Positions 4,958 to 8,369 of a stretch of 8,369 bases of DNA are shown here, in pieces. Origin of the DNA: Bacillota bacterium. GTDB taxonomy: Bacteria; Bacillota; Sulfobacillia; Symbiobacteriales; Symbiobacteriaceae. The position numbers and the translations under genes were made by a program. Below the pieces are notes generated by a model that did not search any database, was not told the origin of the DNA, and saw only the letters and a program-made list of their open reading frames with translations. Position 1 is the stretch's first letter; every line of letters begins with the position of its first letter. The stretch lies in NCBI GenBank assembly GCA_028287415.1, contig JAQBPS010000091.1, positions 1-8,369 on the forward strand, in the 5' to 3' direction.

Positions 4958-6472
4958 GTGCGAGACATCTTCCGCGAGGGGATGAAACTGAGCGAGTCGT
5001 TGGCCCGCCTGCCGTGGCGGGCAGCCCGCGAGGTCATCGGCGGGAAAAGCGAGACGCTCGACAGGGCCGCTGACCTGGGCGAACGGCTGGGGACGCTGCC
5101 GTTTCGGGCCGCAGCGCGGATCCTTGAAGTTGATGAGCTGGAAAGCGGTGGGGAGGCACCGGTGGCGGCGCCGCCGGCCCCGCAGGCCGACGATCGGCCC
5201 GCTACCCAGCGAGCCGGCGGACCCGCCCGAGAGACTGAAGCGAAGCCGGCGGCCCGACACCTGCCCCGAGTGGTCGTGCTTGGCGCCGGCTACGCAGGGC
5301 TGACTTGCTTCCTGGAGTTGCAGGAGAGCCTGGGCCGCGACCACGAGCTGCTCCTGGTCAACGGCGACGAGTATCATTGGTTTACCACCGAACTCCACAC
5401 TTATGTGGCGGGCGAGGCGGAGGATACCGTCCGGATCAAACTCTCGCGAGTGGTGGCCCGCCCGAGGCGGCTGCTGGTGGGCCGGGTCGCTCTGATTCAT
5501 CCCGAAGCGAGGGCGGTGGAGCTGGCGGGCGGGCAGCGCATCAGTTACGACATGCTGGTGTTCGCGCTCGGCAGCGACCCGGAGTACTACGGTTTGCCCG
5601 GCGTGGCCGAAAACAGCATGATCGTGGGCAACTGGCAGAGCGCAACCCGGCTGCGGGAGCGGATCGCCGAGTTGCTGGCGCAGGGCGGGCTGGGGGTGAA
5701 ACGGCGTGTGGTCGTGGCCGGCGGCGGCCTGACCGGCGTGGAGGTTGCGGCCGAACTGGCCGAGCAGCACCCGGATGAGCTCCAGCTGACCATTCTGGAA
5801 GCGGGGCCGGAGATCATGGCCGGGTTCGCCCCGGACCTGGTTGAGACTGCCCGCCACGTGCTGGAGTCAAGGGGCATCGCGATTCACACTGGCAACCCGA
5901 TCGTGCGGGTAGAGCCCCGGTTGATCATCTTAAAGAACGGTGAGAGCATGCCGTTCGACCTGCTCGTCTGGTCGGGCGGGGTGCGTGGCAGCGCCATTCT
6001 TGCCAAGTCCGGCCTGGAGACGACTCACAGGGGGCGCGGCAAGGTGGACGCCTACCTGCGGGCTGAACACCACGACACGATCTACCTGGTGGGCGACTCG
6101 GCCGCGTTCATCGACCCGGCCACGGGTCGGGAGGTGCCGCCCACGGGGCAGGCCGCTGTGCAGATGGGCCGGACGGCGGGGCGCAACATCGTGCGGCGCC
6201 TGCACGGGCACGAGGAGGAGCCGTTCGAGCCGAAGCTGCGGGGGTCGTTTGCCTCCCTGGGCCGCAAGGAGGGCGTCGGGCAGATCGGTGAGGAGGAATA
6301 CCGGGGTGTGCCGGCCATGGTGATCAAGAACCTGATCGAGGCGCACCATGTATGGGAGACCGGTGGCGGCCTGCTGCCGCTCATCACCCGCTTGCTGCGG
6401 GCCCCACAGCGTTACTTTCAGACGCGGCCGCAGGCGCGGCAGAAGCGGGCTAAGCGCCCGCCAGCGCCTTGA
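4958..6472 (+). CDS. Type-II NADH dehydrogenase-like FAD/NAD(P)-dependent oxidoreductase with N-terminal extension
   Basis: This 504-residue flavoprotein belongs to the two-dinucleotide-binding-domain family that includes NDH-2, which passes electrons from NADH to quinone at the inner face of the membrane without pumping protons. The FAD site is VVVLGAGYAGL (105-115), the NAD(P)H site VVVAGGGLTGVEVAAEL (251-267), and the second FAD segment TIYLVGDSAA (374-383), followed by PPTGQAAVQMG. The C-terminal part (about 449-480, GVPAMVIKNLI then LLPLITRLL) fits the amphipathic membrane-associated end of NDH-2. The core, about 103-490, is of normal family size. Unusual are residues 1-60, with two copies of a motif (LARLPWRAAREVI at 15-27 and LGTLPFRAAARIL at 44-56), then a Pro/Ala-rich linker to about residue 100. 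The start is GTG 4958, fixed by AAGGAG 8 bases upstream. The stop overlaps the 3' end of truD. The family is certain; quinone as acceptor is inferred. Confidence 0.9.
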   Translation: MRDIFREGMKLSESLARLPWRAAREVIGGKSETLDRAADLGERLGTLPFRAAARILEVDELESGGEAPVAAPPAPQADDRPATQRAGGPARETEAKPAARHLPRVVVLGAGYAGLTCFLELQESLGRDHELLLVNGDEYHWFTTELHTYVAGEAEDTVRIKLSRVVARPRRLLVGRVALIHPEARAVELAGGQRISYDMLVFALGSDPEYYGLPGVAENSMIVGNWQSATRLRERIAELLAQGGLGVKRRVVVAGGGLTGVEVAAELAEQHPDELQLTILEAGPEIMAGFAPDLVETARHVLESRGIAIHTGNPIVRVEPRLIILKNGESMPFDLLVWSGGVRGSAILAKSGLETTHRGRGKVDAYLRAEHHDTIYLVGDSAAFIDPATGREVPPTGQAAVQMGRTAGRNIVRRLHGHEEEPFEPKLRGSFASLGRKEGVGQIGEEEYRGVPAMVIKNLIEAHHVWETGGGLLPLITRLLRAPQRYFQTRPQARQKRAKRPPAP

Positions 6473-7601
6473 TCACCATGGTCGCGTAGCTGCCGCGGGG
6501 CAGTGTGAAGCGGATCGCCAGTTTCAGCTTGTCCGGGTAGCGGTCATCGGGCACCGGTGGCTCCAGGTGGAGGCTCTGGGGAATCAGCAGCGCCGGCCGG
6601 GGCGTGGCCCTGAAGCCCAGGCCCGGCAGCACTTCGCCCTCGAGGGAGGCCGGCCTGAGCCGCCGCTCCCGCAGGATCTCCTCCAGCAACTCGCCGGCCT
6701 CCGGGTCGGGGAAGCGCATGCCCCTGCCGGGCAGCGGAATCATCAGCTCGGGTGAGAGGGCGGCGCCCGGCGCAAGCATCGCATACGGCCCGGCGACGCC
6801 GCGCACGGTGTCGCCCGCCCAGCTGCGCGCCGCCAGCAGGCGGCGCAGCATCTCGTTCCATAGGAAGGACTGGTAGGTCGAGAGCCACATCGTCGCCGTT
6901 TCACGGTGAGCGGTGGCCAGCGCCTCCCGGTAGGCGCCGGGGTTGGCCAGCAGCACGTCGAAGGAGCGCTGCTCCAGCGCCGAGTGAGCGATTTCCCGGC
7001 AGGCAGCCCAGTCGCCCCAGCGCTCCCGCAGGATGCGCTTGCGCTGCTTTGCCTCGGTGTGCTCCTCGGGGTGGATGGCGGTCAGCGCCATGTTGAGCGC
7101 TTCCTCCCACTTGCCCTGGAGCATCTTCTCGGCGATGAAGCCCCGTTCTTTATCGATGTTGCCGAACCGCTGATCGTCAAAGTAGTTGGGCAGCCCCTGC
7201 TCCTGAATGCGGGCGGCGTTTGCCGCCATCCGCCGGGCTGTGTCCGGGTCGAGATCCCGCACCGTCAGATCAAAGTGGTTGGCGAGGATGAGGGACGGCG
7301 CCATCGGCTCGGTGGCGTAGCCGATCTGCTTGAGGCTGTAGCCCTTGGTGGTGAGGCTCAGGTCGGCGGGGTGCTGCACGGTGACGTACTGGAAGGTGTG
7401 TGCATGGCGGTCCTTCTTGCCGCCGTATGCAACGCGGTCATAGGGCACCCGCTTCTCCTTGGCGATGCGGATCAACGCGTCCGCCGTGTTCCAATCCTTC
7501 TTCTCGAGCATGTATACCCGGTGGGGCGCCGGTGCGCGGCGAATCCGGAGGCCGGTTGCCTCGCGGACGACGAAGTCTTCAGGGGTGACTTTGAGGCGCA
7601 A
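6450..7601 (-). CDS. truD: tRNA pseudouridine synthase TruD
   Basis: This cytosolic enzyme isomerises a uridine of tRNA to pseudouridine; in E. coli TruD acts at U13 of tRNA-Glu. The 383-residue sequence carries the family landmarks in order: LKVTPEDFVVRE (3-14), YGGKKDRHAHTFQYV (59-73) with the catalytic Asp64, NYFDDQRFGN (139-148), YQSFLWNEMLRR (243-254) and LPRGSYATMVIKAL (367-380). The C-terminal part encloses the TruD insertion domain (about 150-310). The length is slightly above that of the E. coli enzyme. Translation starts at TTG 7601, giving MRLKVTPEDF, with GGAGG (7611-7615) 9 bases upstream and no better ATG. The last 23 bases overlap the dehydrogenase gene tail to tail, with no terminator visible between them. 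The SDR-like gene ends 78 bases upstream on the same strand, so cotranscription is possible. A TATAAC in that gap lacks a good -35. Confidence 0.95.
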   Translation of the reverse strand: MRLKVTPEDFVVREATGLRIRRAPAPHRVYMLEKKDWNTADALIRIAKEKRVPYDRVAYGGKKDRHAHTFQYVTVQHPADLSLTTKGYSLKQIGYATEPMAPSLILANHFDLTVRDLDPDTARRMAANAARIQEQGLPNYFDDQRFGNIDKERGFIAEKMLQGKWEEALNMALTAIHPEEHTEAKQRKRILRERWGDWAACREIAHSALEQRSFDVLLANPGAYREALATAHRETATMWLSTYQSFLWNEMLRRLLAARSWAGDTVRGVAGPYAMLAPGAALSPELMIPLPGRGMRFPDPEAGELLEEILRERRLRPASLEGEVLPGLGFRATPRPALLIPQSLHLEPPVPDDRYPDKLKLAIRFTLPRGSYATMVIKALAGA

Positions 7602-7610
7602 ATCGTGAGT

Positions 7611-7615
7611 CCTCC
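7611..7615 (-). promoter_or_regulatory. Ribosome binding site supporting the TTG start of truD
   Basis: GGAGG on the minus strand sits 9 bases before TTG 7601. The protein then begins exactly at the conserved LKVTPEDF block, so no sequence is missing. Confidence 0.75.
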
Positions 7616-7679
7616 GTTGATGAACGATTACGGAGCGCTGTCCGTTATAGTGTGTCCCGGCGCACGGGCGCTCTGTCGA

Positions 7680-8222
7680 TCATGGCCGCATATGCCACGG
7701 CTCGACTGTGCCGATGATGCTCCTTGCCGCATCGCTTGCGACGGCCCGGAGCACGCCGCTGCTGATCTCGCTGTTGGTCAGCCACCGGGAGCGTTCGCCC
7801 TCGACGATAAAGCCGAGGATCACCTCCCGGTACTGGACGGGCTCAGGCACGGCATCCAGCCCGGGGCGGGGCAGCCGGCTGGGGTCGGCGGCGGCGCTGC
7901 CCCGCACGTGGAACAACCGGGCGGGTTCCCCGGGGCGGGCCAATTCCTGCGCGACAAGCCCGAGGGCGCCGGGTGCGGTGCTGTGGATCCAGCAGACCGC
8001 AAGGCTGACTGGGCCGTGGGTTTCGACGGCCTGGCGCAGGGCCCGGGTGAGGGCCGCGGAATCGCTGTAGTCAAGGGAGAGCGGGTTGATGCCGCTGCTT
8101 GCTGCGAGCGCATCTGCGTGCCGGGCCACCACGCTTACCGTGTCGAAGGTCCGTGCCAGCCCCAGGCTGGCTTCTCTGAGCATGCCTGTTCCGCCGATCA
8201 CAAGTGCATGAGTACGTTTCAA
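7680..8222 (-). CDS. Short SDR-like Rossmann-fold protein, substrate unknown
   Basis: This 180-residue protein has an N-terminal dinucleotide-binding segment, ALVIGGTGMLREASLGLA (6-23), and a following strand, TVSVVAR (28-34), whose basic end often goes with NADP preference. It is much shorter than the usual 250-residue short-chain dehydrogenase. The classical YxxxK pair is missing: the only Tyr nearby is in QYREVILGF (130-138), with Ile where Lys would be. The C-terminal block, VQYREVILGFIVEGERSRWLTNSEISSGVL, resembles small SDR-like proteins I recall from Bacillus-type genomes, so this appears to be a complete small family and not a truncation. The start is TTG 8222, with GGAGG (8235-8239) 12 bases upstream. 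It may be transcribed together with truD downstream. Its activity as a dehydrogenase is doubtful. Confidence 0.82.
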   Translation of the reverse strand: MKRTHALVIGGTGMLREASLGLARTFDTVSVVARHADALAASSGINPLSLDYSDSAALTRALRQAVETHGPVSLAVCWIHSTAPGALGLVAQELARPGEPARLFHVRGSAAADPSRLPRPGLDAVPEPVQYREVILGFIVEGERSRWLTNSEISSGVLRAVASDAARSIIGTVEPWHMRP

Positions 8223-8369
8223 TGGATGTGAGTACCTCCGTTCATGCCGCAGCTGCGCGGTCTACACGGTCGCTTCCAAGCAGAAGGCGCCCTACCATTC
8301 TGTTCCCGCACAGCCTGGTTATGGCTCGATGCCCTTGCGAGGGAAGTGATCGATGGCCGCCCGCTGTTC
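8223..8369. other. Right-edge region, no convincing gene
   Basis: These bases upstream of the SDR-like gene contain its SD (8235-8239). I find no promoter with both hexamers. A plus-strand frame from ATG 8244 stays open to the window edge (42 codons). A minus-strand frame ends at a TGA just before the SDR SD. Both have third-position GC well below the neighbouring genes and no SD or domain, so neither is called. Confidence 0.4.

Noticed and set aside
4804..5857. Minus-strand open frame of 351 extra codons upstream of the Gly/Ala-rich gene
   Set aside because: It is antisense to the well-supported dehydrogenase gene. A good SD and ATG mark the start at 4804, and the upstream translation resembles no family.
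6906..8231. Plus-strand open frame of 441 codons
   Set aside because: It is antisense to truD and the SDR-like gene, both recognised by conserved motifs. It is a shadow produced by high GC content.
8244..8369. Plus-strand frame open to the right edge (42 codons)
   Set aside because: It has no SD, third-position GC of only about 63%, and no recognisable motif. It could be the start of a gene cut by the window, but the evidence is insufficient.
8319..8369. Minus-strand tail of a gene ending at TAA 8321-8319
   Set aside because: Only 16 codons are visible, too short to distinguish from chance.

Overview
The window is a gene-dense, high-GC stretch of bacterial chromosome holding seven recognisable protein genes and one low-complexity gene. 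Shine-Dalgarno (SD) sequences of the AGGAGG type are strong. Four of the eight genes appear to start at TTG or GTG. The gene set (a TruD, a type-II NADH dehydrogenase-like flavoprotein, FabF with a TetR regulator, a bacterial RRM protein) and the strong SDs fit a high-GC Firmicutes-type genome, for instance a Symbiobacterium-like clostridium. That placement is an inference of low to moderate confidence, because nothing here is diagnostic.

Layout from left to right. Positions 1-92 hold an imperfect palindromic repeat. Next comes a strong, probably bidirectional terminator (101-143), then an RRM RNA-binding protein on the minus strand (148-459). A Ste24-type M48 membrane protease is divergently transcribed (582-1865). 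Positions 1881-2040 carry a second, larger copy of the palindromic repeat family, lying between the convergent M48 and fabF genes. The minus strand then carries a two-gene operon, TetR regulator followed by fabF (3918 to 2044). It has a near-consensus promoter and a candidate operator over the start of transcription. Upstream on the same strand is a 228-residue Gly/Ala-rich protein with tandem 8-residue repeats (4804-4118), followed by a hairpin.

An FAD/NAD(P)-dependent NADH dehydrogenase-like protein (4958-6472, plus) is divergent from the Gly/Ala-rich gene. It carries an unusual N-terminal extension of about 100 residues with a duplicated 13-residue motif. Its 3' end overlaps by 23 bp the 3' end of a convergent truD (7601-6450, minus). 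A short Rossmann-fold SDR-like protein (8222-7680, minus) lies just upstream of truD and may be cotranscribed with it. The last 147 bases show no convincing gene.

The most coherent functional unit is TetR-fabF. It looks like an autoregulated lipid-synthesis operon whose operator half-site resembles that of the Bacillus FadR family. The points most worth following up are this operator, the repeat elements that bracket the RRM/M48 pair and fold better as minus-strand RNA, the Gly/Ala-rich repeat protein, and the duplicated N-terminal motif of the dehydrogenase. I found no CRISPR array, tRNA, rRNA, transposase or clear defence system.
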